This document shows, piece after piece, positions 17,339 to 25,825 of a DNA stretch of 64,000 nucleotides. The notes under the pieces were generated by a model that was not told where the DNA came from, made no database searches, and worked only from the letters and a program-made list of their open reading frames with translations. The DNA comes from IMCC26207 sp037141255 (GTDB lineage Bacteria; Actinomycetota; Acidimicrobiia; Acidimicrobiales; Microtrichaceae): assembly GCA_037141255.1 (NCBI GenBank), contig JBAXCX010000001.1:15723-79722 (forward strand), in the 5' to 3' direction. The position numbers and the translations under genes were made by a program. Each line of letters begins with the position of its first letter. Position 1 is the first letter of the stretch.

Positions 17339-18771
17339 TTCACCATCACATGCTTGAGTTCGGTGTAGTGCTCAATTGCGTATTGGCTCATGTCTTTTCC
17401 GTAGCCTGACTGTTTGAACCCACCATGGGGCATCTCTGGAACAAGTGGAATGTGATCATTGACCCAGACGGTGCCAAAGCGCAGTCGCGCGCTTGCCTGC
17501 ATCGCAGTTCCAACATCAGAAGTAAACACAGATGCCGCCAGGCCATAATCACTGTCATTTGCCATCTGGATTGCTTGCTCTACGCTGCTGGCTCTTTGCA
17601 CGGTCACAACCGGCCCAAACACTTCGCGCTGCACAATCTCTGAGCGCTGATCGACTCCGACCAGAACAGATGGCTCGTAGTAGAACCCGTCACCTGACCG
17701 GGTCGCCCCGCCCGTTACGGCAACCGCGCCCTCGGCACAGGCACGCTCAACGAAGCCACTCACGCGATCGCGTTGAGCGCGAGAAATCACGGGGCCGAGT
17801 TCTGTGGACTCATTCCCGGTAGGGCCAACAACGAGCGAGCGAGCCGCCTCTACGATTGCATCGACTGCCTCATCATGAACCCCATCGGCCACAATTACTC
17901 TTGCTGCTGCAGTGCAATCCTGCCCCGCGTTCCAGAAGGAGCCGACCTTGATTGCCTCAGCCACCTGTGCCAAGTCAGCATCGTCAAAGACCAGCACAGG
18001 CGCCTTACCGCCAAGTTCCAGGTGGACTCGTTTGAGTGAGTCTGCAGCTGCTCGGGCGATGGCTTTGCCGGTACCTACCGAACCTGTTACCGAGATCATG
18101 TCGACAAGCGGATGGGTAGTGAGTGCCACGCCGGTTGTAGCACCGTCTCCGCACACAAGATTGAACACTCCTGGTGGAAAGACATCTTGGGCGATCTCAG
18201 CAAGCAACAGCGAAGACATGGGAGTGAGATCAGACGGCTTCAGCACCACGGTGCAACCAGCAGCCAATGCTGGGCCGAGCTTCCATGCTGCCATCATGAG
18301 CGGATAGTTCCAGGGAGTGATCGAAGCAATCACGCCCACTGGCTCTCTGCGCAACATTGAGGTAAAGCCCTGCATGTATTCACCCGCAGCCTGAGTCTCC
18401 ATCGTGCGGGCAGCACCAGCAAAGAACCTGAAGCAATCGGCAGTGGCAGAGATCTCATCTCCTGTGGCCGAAACTGGCTTGCCGGCGTTGAGCGACTCAA
18501 CCGCAATCAGGTCCTCGGTTCGTGCCTCGATCAGGTCGGCCAACTCGAACATAGCTGTTGCGCGCTCCAACGGTGTGGTAGCGCTCCAAGAGACAAACGC
18601 CTGTGCCGCGGCAGTAACCGCAGAGTCCACGTCCTGTGCATCCGATAGCGGAGCAGTAAAGATTTCCGAACCTGTTGAGGGATCCACCACGGAACTCATC
18701 TGACCAGAACCTGATGGCCGCCAACCTCCCCCGATGAAGTTTTCGTTTCTTAGTTCCATATTTGGCATCAT
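17332..18771 (-). CDS. Aldehyde dehydrogenase (aminobutyraldehyde type)
   Basis: A 479-residue NAD(P)+ aldehyde dehydrogenase. The catalytic cysteine is in NAGQDCTAAARVIV, the general base in LELGGKAPVLVF, the oxyanion Asn in SITPWNYPLMM, and the nucleotide motif is SVTGSVGTGKAIA. It matches the gamma-aminobutyraldehyde dehydrogenase group in length and in the C-terminal PHGGFKQSGYGKDMSQYAIEHYT. It is first in the catabolic operon, with GGGGAG 3 bases before the ATG. It diverges from potA across 147 bases holding two palindromes. It probably oxidises 4-aminobutanal from putrescine. Confidence 0.9.
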   Translation of the reverse strand: MMPNMELRNENFIGGGWRPSGSGQMSSVVDPSTGSEIFTAPLSDAQDVDSAVTAAAQAFVSWSATTPLERATAMFELADLIEARTEDLIAVESLNAGKPVSATGDEISATADCFRFFAGAARTMETQAAGEYMQGFTSMLRREPVGVIASITPWNYPLMMAAWKLGPALAAGCTVVLKPSDLTPMSSLLLAEIAQDVFPPGVFNLVCGDGATTGVALTTHPLVDMISVTGSVGTGKAIARAAADSLKRVHLELGGKAPVLVFDDADLAQVAEAIKVGSFWNAGQDCTAAARVIVADGVHDEAVDAIVEAARSLVVGPTGNESTELGPVISRAQRDRVSGFVERACAEGAVAVTGGATRSGDGFYYEPSVLVGVDQRSEIVQREVFGPVVTVQRASSVEQAIQMANDSDYGLAASVFTSDVGTAMQASARLRFGTVWVNDHIPLVPEMPHGGFKQSGYGKDMSQYAIEHYTELKHVMVKW

Positions 18772-18809
18772 TGCTCCCCTAGAAGTTCTAAGTTGCGTGC
18801 AGTTAGATC

Positions 18810-18828
18810 AGAGTTCATGCAGAACTCT
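18810..18828. promoter_or_regulatory. Perfect 7-bp inverted repeat, candidate operator
   Basis: AGAGTTC-ATGCA-GAACTCT is a perfect palindrome in the divergent region between the polyamine catabolic operon and potA. With the second palindrome at 18847 it could mediate common control of uptake and breakdown, for example by the Lrp-type protein at 14025 (inference). Confidence 0.45.
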
Positions 18829-18846
18829 TGACGCTGCTGAAGCTAG

Positions 18847-18870
18847 TTTTACAAGAAAACCGTTGTAAAA
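18847..18870. promoter_or_regulatory. Perfect 8-bp AT-rich inverted repeat, candidate operator
   Basis: TTTTACAA and TTGTAAAA are separated by 8 bases, in the divergent region 49 bases before potA. The symmetry and AT-richness suit a dimeric regulator site overlapping a promoter. Which protein binds cannot be told from sequence. Confidence 0.45.
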
Positions 18871-18918
18871 GATTTATTTCTCTACTGATACCGCAAGAAC
18901 TGGTATAGGTGAACACGA

Positions 18919-20124
18919 ATGACAGAAGCACTCGACGGCGGTGGGGGAATCCAAGGCAACAGTGATGCAGTAACTGCCGCCTCCGATGTAGTGATTCGTT
19001 TAGAAAACGTGGTCAAAAAATTTGGTGAGTACACCGCAGTTGAATCTGCAGATTTTGATATTGCCGAGGGTGAGTTCTTCTCCATGCTTGGTCCCTCGGG
19101 TTGCGGAAAGACCACCACTCTGCGAATGATCGCTGGGTTTGAACAACCCACCTCTGGGCGGATCCTGCTCGATGGCGTGGACGTGTCACAGACTCCGCCA
19201 CACAAGCGCAACGTCAATACTGTGTTTCAGAACTACGCGCTGTTTCCGCATATGTCGGTGTTCGACAATGTTGCATTCGGCCTTCGCAACTCCAAAGTTC
19301 CCGAAGTTGAGGTCACCAAGCGAGTCACTGAGTTGCTCGAGATTGTTCGGCTACCTGAGTATGCGAAGCGACGCCCCAATCAACTCTCGGGTGGGCAGCA
19401 GCAACGCATTGCCCTTGCCAGAGCACTCGTGAATCTTCCCAAAGCACTGTTGCTTGATGAGCCACTTGGCGCACTTGACCTGAAATTGCGCCAAGCAATG
19501 CAGCTTGAACTCAAGCGAATTCAGCGAGAGGTGGGCATTACCTTCATCTTTGTCACGCACGACCAGGAAGAAGCCCTGACCATGTCAGATCGCATCGCGG
19601 TGATGACCAATGGCCGCACCGATCAGATCGGCACTCCAACTCAGATTTATCACCAGCCCACCACTGCGTTTGTGGCTGGGTTTATCGGCACAGCCAACCT
19701 TCTGCCCGTTACGGTCCGAAGCCAAGAGGCAAGCACGGTGACGGTGGACTCACGCACGGGCGCACAGTTCAGCGTTCCGAGCGGTGACCGCAACTATCTG
19801 CCCGGATCCGATGTCACGCTGATGATTCGCCCTGAACGACTCGTCCCCAGTTTCGCCCCCGTAGATGGGGTGGCGGGCGGCAGTATTCCCACCACCGTGA
19901 CCAGCCTTTTATTCCAAGGGCCTGTCGTGCGCTGCGAGGTGCAGACTGATATGGGCTCAGCCCTGGTTGCCCACCTTGGCCCCGAGGATGACCCAGCGCG
20001 GCTGACAGTTGGATCCCGAGTCGATATGACCTGGGCCTATGACGGCGCCTACCTAGTGCCCGAGGCAATCAACCCTGAAGATGCCGGAATGACACCAATC
20101 GATACCGGTGAGGAAGAAATCTAG
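18919..20124 (+). CDS. potA: Polyamine ABC transporter ATP-binding protein
   Basis: A 401-residue import ATPase of the PotA group. Walker A is GPSGCGKTT, the Q-loop is FQNYALFPHM, the signature LSGGQQQR and Walker B ALLLDEPLGALD. A C-terminal TOBE domain follows residue 245 or so. The segment TAVESADFDIAEGEFFSMLGPSG is typical of spermidine/putrescine ATPases. It is the first gene of a four-gene plus-strand operon (ATPase, binding protein, two permeases) opposite the amine catabolic operon. Exact substrate preference among polyamines is inference. Confidence 0.92.
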   Translation: MTEALDGGGGIQGNSDAVTAASDVVIRLENVVKKFGEYTAVESADFDIAEGEFFSMLGPSGCGKTTTLRMIAGFEQPTSGRILLDGVDVSQTPPHKRNVNTVFQNYALFPHMSVFDNVAFGLRNSKVPEVEVTKRVTELLEIVRLPEYAKRRPNQLSGGQQQRIALARALVNLPKALLLDEPLGALDLKLRQAMQLELKRIQREVGITFIFVTHDQEEALTMSDRIAVMTNGRTDQIGTPTQIYHQPTTAFVAGFIGTANLLPVTVRSQEASTVTVDSRTGAQFSVPSGDRNYLPGSDVTLMIRPERLVPSFAPVDGVAGGSIPTTVTSLLFQGPVVRCEVQTDMGSALVAHLGPEDDPARLTVGSRVDMTWAYDGAYLVPEAINPEDAGMTPIDTGEEEI

Positions 20125-20163
20125 AGCTATGCCCAATTCCATTCAGACAGAAACGAGAGCACA

Positions 20164-21372
20164 GTGACAAATCGTAAAACTCGAATCCAGCCCTCTGCTA
20201 CCCAAGCAACCAAGGCGGACCTGAGCAGGCGCAAATTCCTGGGAACCTCTGGTCTGGCTCTGGGCGGTCTTGCGCTTGGCCCCGCGATCCTCGCTGCCTG
20301 CAGCGGTGGGAGCAGCAGCAGCGACTCCTCCTCTGCTAGCGATGAACTCTGGTTCGAGAACTGGACGCTCTACATCGATAAGCCCGATGGCGATTTGTAC
20401 GGCAAGGGCGGCACACTTGACTCGTTTCAGAAGGCCTCGGGGCAGAAAATCAAGTACACCGAAGGCATTAACGACAACAACGAGTACTTCGCCAAAATTC
20501 AGCCGCTGCTGTCGAAGGGCAAGCCCATTGGCCCCGATATTTTTGCGCTCACCTTCTGGATGGCAGGCCGCCTCGTAGACCTCGGTTGGGTGGAAAAGCT
20601 TCCACTCGACAAGATCCCGAACTCATCAAACTTGATCGAGGCACTCACCAAACCGCCATCGGACCCCACGGGTGCGTACTCACTGCCTTGGCAGGCGGGC
20701 ATGGCTGGCATCGCGTACAACAAATCCGTCACCGGACGCGAGTTGACCTCGATAGACGACTTGTTTGATCCTGCGTTCAAAGGCAAAATCGGCATGCTGA
20801 CCGAGATGCGCGACACCATCGGCCTGCTCGCAATGTCATTAGGGATCGATCTCGCTAAGCCCACCATTAAAAAGTTCCAGCCCGCTTTCGACAAACTCCA
20901 AGAGGGCGTGGACTCGGGGCAGATTCGCTCGTTCACGGGCAATGACTACATCGACGATCTTGAACAGGGAAGCTTCGCAGCCTGCATCGGTTGGTCTGGT
21001 GACGTCGTGCAGCTCTCTGCCTCAAATCCAAACATCGGGTTCTCGATTCCAGAGTCTGGGGGAACGCTCTGGTTTGACACCATGGAGATTCCTGTTGGTG
21101 CAACCAATGTTGCCGGCGCCGCTGAATGGATGAACTACGTCTATGACCCAGTCAACGCCGCAAAGATAACGGCCGAGGTGCAGTACATCTCACCCGTGCA
21201 AGGGGTGCAAGAGGAGTTGCGCAAAATGGGCGGCACTGCCGCTGCGCTAGCGGATAGTCAACTCATCTTCCCTGATGCATCCACACTTGCGAAGCTTCAG
21301 ACCTGGGGCAACCTCGATGACGTTCAGGAGCCACTCTTTGACGAAGAGTTCGCCAAGATCACCGGTGCCTGA
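20164..21372 (+). CDS. potD: Polyamine-binding lipoprotein
   Basis: A 402-residue extracellular solute-binding protein of the PotD/PotF type. The N-terminus has a twin-arginine-like motif SRRKFLG (21-27), a hydrophobic stretch, and the lipobox LAAC with Cys46, so it is probably exported folded and lipid-anchored. The mature part begins with LWFENWTLYIDK, resembling the YNWSDYI-like start of PotD, and contains GSFAACIGWSGDVVQL. It starts with GTG 8 bases after GAGAG. It captures putrescine or spermidine outside the membrane for the two permeases that follow. Confidence 0.9.
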   Translation: MTNRKTRIQPSATQATKADLSRRKFLGTSGLALGGLALGPAILAACSGGSSSSDSSSASDELWFENWTLYIDKPDGDLYGKGGTLDSFQKASGQKIKYTEGINDNNEYFAKIQPLLSKGKPIGPDIFALTFWMAGRLVDLGWVEKLPLDKIPNSSNLIEALTKPPSDPTGAYSLPWQAGMAGIAYNKSVTGRELTSIDDLFDPAFKGKIGMLTEMRDTIGLLAMSLGIDLAKPTIKKFQPAFDKLQEGVDSGQIRSFTGNDYIDDLEQGSFAACIGWSGDVVQLSASNPNIGFSIPESGGTLWFDTMEIPVGATNVAGAAEWMNYVYDPVNAAKITAEVQYISPVQGVQEELRKMGGTAAALADSQLIFPDASTLAKLQTWGNLDDVQEPLFDEEFAKITGA

Positions 21373-21384
21373 GTAGGCATCGTT

Positions 21385-22266
21385 ATGGCAGCAGACACGA
21401 CCTCAGACGATCGCGGTCTCCGCAAAGGGAAGTGGGCTCCCTATGGCCTGCTGAGCCCCGGCATTTTATGGCTGGTGCTGTTCTTCCTTCTGCCAGTGAT
21501 GATTCTGGTTCGTACTGCACTGTCATCAAAGGCCACGCGCTTTGGCAATCCAGAATTCTCGTGGCAGTTCTCGAACTTCTCCTCGGCCTTCACGGATTAC
21601 GGACCGCAGTTCTTACGATCCTTTGTGTTTGCTGGCATCGCCACCATCTCGGCAATCCTCATTGGCTATCCCTTGGCGTATTGGATCGCCACGCGAAGCG
21701 GGAGGTGGAAAAACCTGCTGATCGGACTTGTGGTTGTTCCGTTCTTCACCTCGTACCTGATCCGCACGATTGCTTGGACCTCAATCCTGAAAGACGACGG
21801 GGTGGTACTGACCATTATCCGGGCAATCCCCTTTGTTCCTCAGGACTTTCGCCTCCTTGCCACCCCGGCAGGCGTAATTGGAGGCCTGACCTACAACTTT
21901 TTGTCCTTCATGATTTTGCCCATCTACGTCAGTCTCGAGAAGATCGACTTCCGCCTAACGGAAGCAGCAGCGGATCTGTACGGAACACCATGGCAAGCAT
22001 TTAAAAAAGTGGTGCTCCCGCTTTCTATGCCAGGGGTGTTTGCTGGCAGCTTGCTGGTATTCATCCCGGCTGCAGGTGATTACCTGAACAACCGCTACCT
22101 GGGTTCTCCCAAGACCTCGATGATTGGCACCGTGGTGCAAGACAAGTTCTTGGTGCAGTTTGATTACCCAGTAGCGGCGGCGCTCTCGCTTGTGCTGATG
22201 GCGATTATTACCACCATGGTGTTGATCTATTCCAAGTTCCTCGGCACAGAAGGTCTCGCAGTATGA
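21385..22266 (+). CDS. potB: Polyamine ABC transporter permease B
   Basis: A 293-residue inner-membrane permease with six predicted hydrophobic segments and a binding-protein-dependent transport domain. The cytoplasmic coupling (EAA) loop reads EAAADLYGTPWQAFKKVVLPLSMPG. It follows the binding protein by 12 bases and is followed by its partner permease, which it would pair with as a heterodimer driven by PotA. Confidence 0.92.
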   Translation: MAADTTSDDRGLRKGKWAPYGLLSPGILWLVLFFLLPVMILVRTALSSKATRFGNPEFSWQFSNFSSAFTDYGPQFLRSFVFAGIATISAILIGYPLAYWIATRSGRWKNLLIGLVVVPFFTSYLIRTIAWTSILKDDGVVLTIIRAIPFVPQDFRLLATPAGVIGGLTYNFLSFMILPIYVSLEKIDFRLTEAAADLYGTPWQAFKKVVLPLSMPGVFAGSLLVFIPAAGDYLNNRYLGSPKTSMIGTVVQDKFLVQFDYPVAAALSLVLMAIITTMVLIYSKFLGTEGLAV

Positions 22267-22303
22267 CCGCGAAGCCTGCTCACAGACGAGGGGCGGTTCT
22301 GCG

Positions 22304-23185
22304 ATGGTGATGTCTGAGGGGGTCGCACCGCCGTACTTGTCGCGTGAACTCGAAGCGCCCGGTAAGCCAAGACGAGGATCAAACACATCCGGTCGGGCCG
22401 GGTCGCGTTGGGGGCAAAGAATTCTGACTGGATTCGCCTGCCTCGTGTACTTGTATTTATTTCTGCCACTCATCAACATCATCGTCTTTACCTTCAATGA
22501 CCCGATCGGCAGATACAACATCAGCTGGGATGGATTCACGATCAATAACTGGCTTGACCCGTTTAAGGACAAAGAACTCACCGACGCATTTATCCGCAGC
22601 CTCGAGGTGGCATTTCTGGCCATCACGATTGCGCTCATCATGGGCTCGCTGATTGCCATTGCACTTGCCCGCTACCGATTTACTGGCTCTCGCGGAATCG
22701 AGATTTTTCTGGTGCTTCCGCTCACCACACCAGAGATTGTGTTGGGAGCTTCGCTGTACCAACTCTTCTTGGGACGCAATATCATCTTCGGGTTCTCGAC
22801 CGTGGTCATTGCCCATGTGATGTTCTGTGTCAGCTTTGTTGCACTGACGGTCAAGGCACGAGTCCGTGGTTTTGACTGGACTCTGGAAGACGCAGCCATG
22901 GACCTTGGGGCATCACCTTGGCGTAGCTTTCGCAAAATCACTTTTCCGCTCATCTTGCCCGGGATTGTGGCCGCTGCCCTGCTCAGCTTTGCGCTCTCAC
23001 TCGATGACTACATCGTGACGGACTTCACCAAGGGCGAGTTCACCACCTTCCCCATTCAAGTCAATAACGCTTTCCGCGTGTCCTTCCCACCGCAGGTCAA
23101 TGTATTAGCCACCATGGTGTTGATCGTGAGCGTCCTACTACTCGTGCTCACCTCAGTTCGAGGCGAAAAGGGCGTCACTCGCTAA
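22304..23185 (+). CDS. potC: Polyamine ABC transporter permease C
   Basis: A 293-residue permease, second half of the heterodimeric channel. The EAA loop is DAAMDLGASPWRSFRKITFPLILPG, and the family segment LDDYIVTDF is present near the end. The first 40 residues are a soluble extension before the first membrane span, longer than in enterobacterial PotC. It ends 28 bases before the convergent FadD19-like gene, in a stretch with an imperfect 18-base duplication (about 23189-23224). Confidence 0.92.
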   Translation: MVMSEGVAPPYLSRELEAPGKPRRGSNTSGRAGSRWGQRILTGFACLVYLYLFLPLINIIVFTFNDPIGRYNISWDGFTINNWLDPFKDKELTDAFIRSLEVAFLAITIALIMGSLIAIALARYRFTGSRGIEIFLVLPLTTPEIVLGASLYQLFLGRNIIFGFSTVVIAHVMFCVSFVALTVKARVRGFDWTLEDAAMDLGASPWRSFRKITFPLILPGIVAAALLSFALSLDDYIVTDFTKGEFTTFPIQVNNAFRVSFPPQVNVLATMVLIVSVLLLVLTSVRGEKGVTR

Positions 23186-23213
23186 AGCTGGCTCACTTAC
23201 TCAGACTGGCTCA

Positions 23214-24899
23214 CTAGCCCAGACTCGCGGCGGCAGTTGATTTTGCCCACCGGTAATCGGCCTTGCCCGATGGCGAGCGAACTACCTGCTCAACCAGAAC
23301 CAGACTCCGCGGAATTTTGTATCCCGCTAGTTGACCGCGGCAGTGAGCATCGAGCTCCTCGAGCGTGGGAGTACTTCCCTTCGTGGGTTGAACAACAGCA
23401 GTCACTCGTTCACCCCAGCGCTCATCCGCAACACCAACCACCAAAACGTCGTACACCGCTGGATGCCCCTTCAACAGAGCTTCCACTTCTTCGGGGTAGA
23501 CCTTTTCACCGCCGGTGTTGATACTGACAGATCCTCGACCAAGCAACGTGATGGAACCGTCCGCCTCGACCGTGGCCATATCGCCCGGCAGGACGTAGCG
23601 GGTGCCTTCGATGACAACAAAAGTCTCGGCCGTTTTTTCTGCAGCATTGTGATACCGCAGGGGGATATAGCCCGAGTGCGCAATTCGGCCGACAACTCCA
23701 GATCCAGGTTCAACGGGGTGGCCAGAATCATCTAGGACTGTGGTCCCTGCCTCGACGTTATCGAAGCGAACTCCCTTGCCGGGATCCTCTCCAGGGGATA
23801 ACCGCCGACTTCCTTGGATACCTGTCTCGGAGGAGCCAAACCCGTCGGTCAACATGGCGTTCGGAGCAATCTCTCTCAGGCGATCTCGCAGCGAAGGGGC
23901 AAGTGGTGCACCGCCATTCGACAGCGAATACATGCTCGAAATCTCGAAGGGACCTTGCTCATCCCAAGCATCAATTAGTGGCCGGGCCATGGCGTCGCCA
24001 ACCACAGTCATAATCGACACCTTTTCGACGTCCACGGTCTTCCAGATCTCGACTGGCTCAAACCCACCAGAATGCAGAATCACCTTTGCACCACAGAGAA
24101 GCCACATCAACGAGACCCACTGCGCTGCCGCATGCATCAGGGGGGCTAGGGCATAGAACACAAAGTCAAAATCAATGATTCGCTCAAGAAGTTCTTCGGG
24201 TGAGGCCACCGGCCCTGACATCCGCATCGGGTCTCCACCGCCGATGCATCCAAAAAACGCATCGGCTTGTCGCCAGATCACGCCTTTGGGCATACCGGTA
24301 GTTCCACCCGTGTAGAGCAAGTACAGATCGTCATTCCCTCGGCCTAGTACGAGGGGGCGATCAGGCGAGGCTGCAGCTAGGGCTTGGTCATAGATGATTG
24401 CGTCGGGGAGCATCTCGAGGGTGCGTTGTTCTGCAATCGGGCTAACGAGAATCGGGCTGACCACAATCGCGCTAACGACAACGCAGTGGCGCAGAGCAGG
24501 CACCTCGGCGGCGACGCTGCTGACCCGATCGACAAACTCTTCATTGCAGACCAAGACAACAAGCCCAGAGTCGAGCAAGAGGTACCGCAACTCCTCGGTG
24601 ACGTAGCGGTAATTGATGTTCACAGGGATTGCACGAATCTTGAAACAAGCCAGAAGTACCTCGAGATACTCCGTGCAGTTGGTCAGATAGCAACCCACAA
24701 ACTCCCCCGGCTGCACCCCCTTGGCCAAGAGATGATTCGCCATGCGGTTGGCACGCTCCTCGAGTTGCCCGTAGGTCAACCTGCGAGCGCCGCAGACGAT
24801 CGCCTCTCGCTCCGCTACCCGATCCGAGACGGCCTCGAACAAGTCGGCCAAGTTGTAGCTCAGCGAGGCCTCTGATGCAGTTGTTGATGAATCGCCCAT
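23214..24899 (-). CDS. FadD19-like acyl-CoA ligase, second copy
   Basis: A 561-residue AMP-forming ligase of the same FadD19-like family as the gene at 8253. It has YTGGTTGMPKGVIWRQ, VVGDAMARPLIDAW, LTDGFGSSETG, GRGSVSINTGGEKVYPEEVE and the lysine segment SPSGKADYRWAKS. The reading frame is open to 25181, but family homology begins at SLSYNLADLFEAVSDR, so I place the start at the ATG at 24899. It carries an insertion of imperfect 15-base repeats (24437-24481) encoding a VSPI repeat near residue 150, absent from the other copy. No KstR-type site is seen upstream. Confidence 0.85.
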   Translation of the reverse strand: MGDSSTTASEASLSYNLADLFEAVSDRVAEREAIVCGARRLTYGQLEERANRMANHLLAKGVQPGEFVGCYLTNCTEYLEVLLACFKIRAIPVNINYRYVTEELRYLLLDSGLVVLVCNEEFVDRVSSVAAEVPALRHCVVVSAIVVSPILVSPIAEQRTLEMLPDAIIYDQALAAASPDRPLVLGRGNDDLYLLYTGGTTGMPKGVIWRQADAFFGCIGGGDPMRMSGPVASPEELLERIIDFDFVFYALAPLMHAAAQWVSLMWLLCGAKVILHSGGFEPVEIWKTVDVEKVSIMTVVGDAMARPLIDAWDEQGPFEISSMYSLSNGGAPLAPSLRDRLREIAPNAMLTDGFGSSETGIQGSRRLSPGEDPGKGVRFDNVEAGTTVLDDSGHPVEPGSGVVGRIAHSGYIPLRYHNAAEKTAETFVVIEGTRYVLPGDMATVEADGSITLLGRGSVSINTGGEKVYPEEVEALLKGHPAVYDVLVVGVADERWGERVTAVVQPTKGSTPTLEELDAHCRGQLAGYKIPRSLVLVEQVVRSPSGKADYRWAKSTAAASLG

Positions 24900-24921
24900 A
24901 TGGGCAGACAAGGTAGTCGCG

Positions 24922-25743
24922 TCAGCGCGAAATGACCTGTCCCTGCAGCGTGTCTCGCTGCACGTTGGTTCGCTGAACAATCCCCACCTCATCACAACAG
25001 GAGTCACTGTTTGCGCAGCCGCCATCTTGATGCGATTGATAGTTGACTCTGAATCCGCTCGGCAAGACCTGGTTTCCTGTGGCGAGTAACGCTTCTGCAT
25101 CTGACCAGCGGATGGCAACCGAGGGGTCATCACATCTAGCGAAGACTTCAGACCACATAGTGACTCCCGAAATGCGATCACCGGCTGGGTGCAGGTCTCG
25201 AATGACGGTGCTGACAGAACTCGAAAGGTCGGTCACCGTTCCCCGCCAAGCAGTTTGATCCCCGAGTGCCACTCGCTCAATGCGCAGGCGATACGGAACA
25301 CTGGGTTGCCAGACAAAGTCTCGGGTATGCGGATTCGCCATCTTTGAGGGCAACGCAGACTCGGACCCTGATAACACCATCCCGCGGTGGTCATACCCAC
25401 CCCAGTTCACCGCCGTTGATCCAGGATGACCGGGATGCCATTGCAAACCAAGATGCGCCCCACCACCATGGCGGCCGCTCTCATCCGCGAAATCTGCCTG
25501 CAGGGCCCAAAAATAGAGGCGCTCCACGCTCGGGGGCTCAAGGATCTCGAGCGTGACAGCTACGGCGGTGATCTCTGCTGCGGTGATGGGTGCTGCGCTG
25601 CCGGCCAAATCCTCCACAGAGGGCAACTGCCAGCTGAGATGAAACGAGGATGCCCGATTACTTGAGGTTGGCAAACCCGCTACTCGACCCGAAGCAGAGG
25701 CCCGAAGGCTTGTGCGAAGCTTTTGCCACCAAGTTTCAGCCAT
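24922..25743 (-). CDS. Conserved-looking protein of unknown function
   Basis: A 273-residue soluble protein that I do not recognise. It has no signal peptide or membrane span. It is rich in Trp, His and Gly in the middle (LGLQWHPGHPGSTAVNWGGYDHRGMV) and ends with a Cys-containing segment (CANSDSCCDEVGIV). The beta-strand-like alternation in the N-terminal half and the phrase VPYRLRIERV suggest a beta-sandwich, perhaps a carbohydrate-binding or concanavalin-like fold, but this is only impression. It lies 22 bases upstream of the FadD19-like gene start, so the two may be co-transcribed. Confidence 0.7.
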   Translation of the reverse strand: MAETWWQKLRTSLRASASGRVAGLPTSSNRASSFHLSWQLPSVEDLAGSAAPITAAEITAVAVTLEILEPPSVERLYFWALQADFADESGRHGGGAHLGLQWHPGHPGSTAVNWGGYDHRGMVLSGSESALPSKMANPHTRDFVWQPSVPYRLRIERVALGDQTAWRGTVTDLSSSVSTVIRDLHPAGDRISGVTMWSEVFARCDDPSVAIRWSDAEALLATGNQVLPSGFRVNYQSHQDGGCANSDSCCDEVGIVQRTNVQRDTLQGQVISR

Positions 25744-25766
25744 AGCCCAGTATCGCTGACACCGGC

Positions 25767-25785
25767 CTACTTCGCCTAGAAGTAG
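25767..25785. promoter_or_regulatory. Perfect 7-bp inverted repeat between divergent genes
   Basis: CTACTTC-GCCTA-GAAGTAG lies between the start of the unknown gene (25743) and the receptor-channel gene (25826). There is no T run after either arm, so an operator is more likely than a terminator. Confidence 0.35.
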
Positions 25786-25825
25786 TCAACTGTGAGATTA
25801 TTTTGCCGTGCAGCAAGGTTCGATA

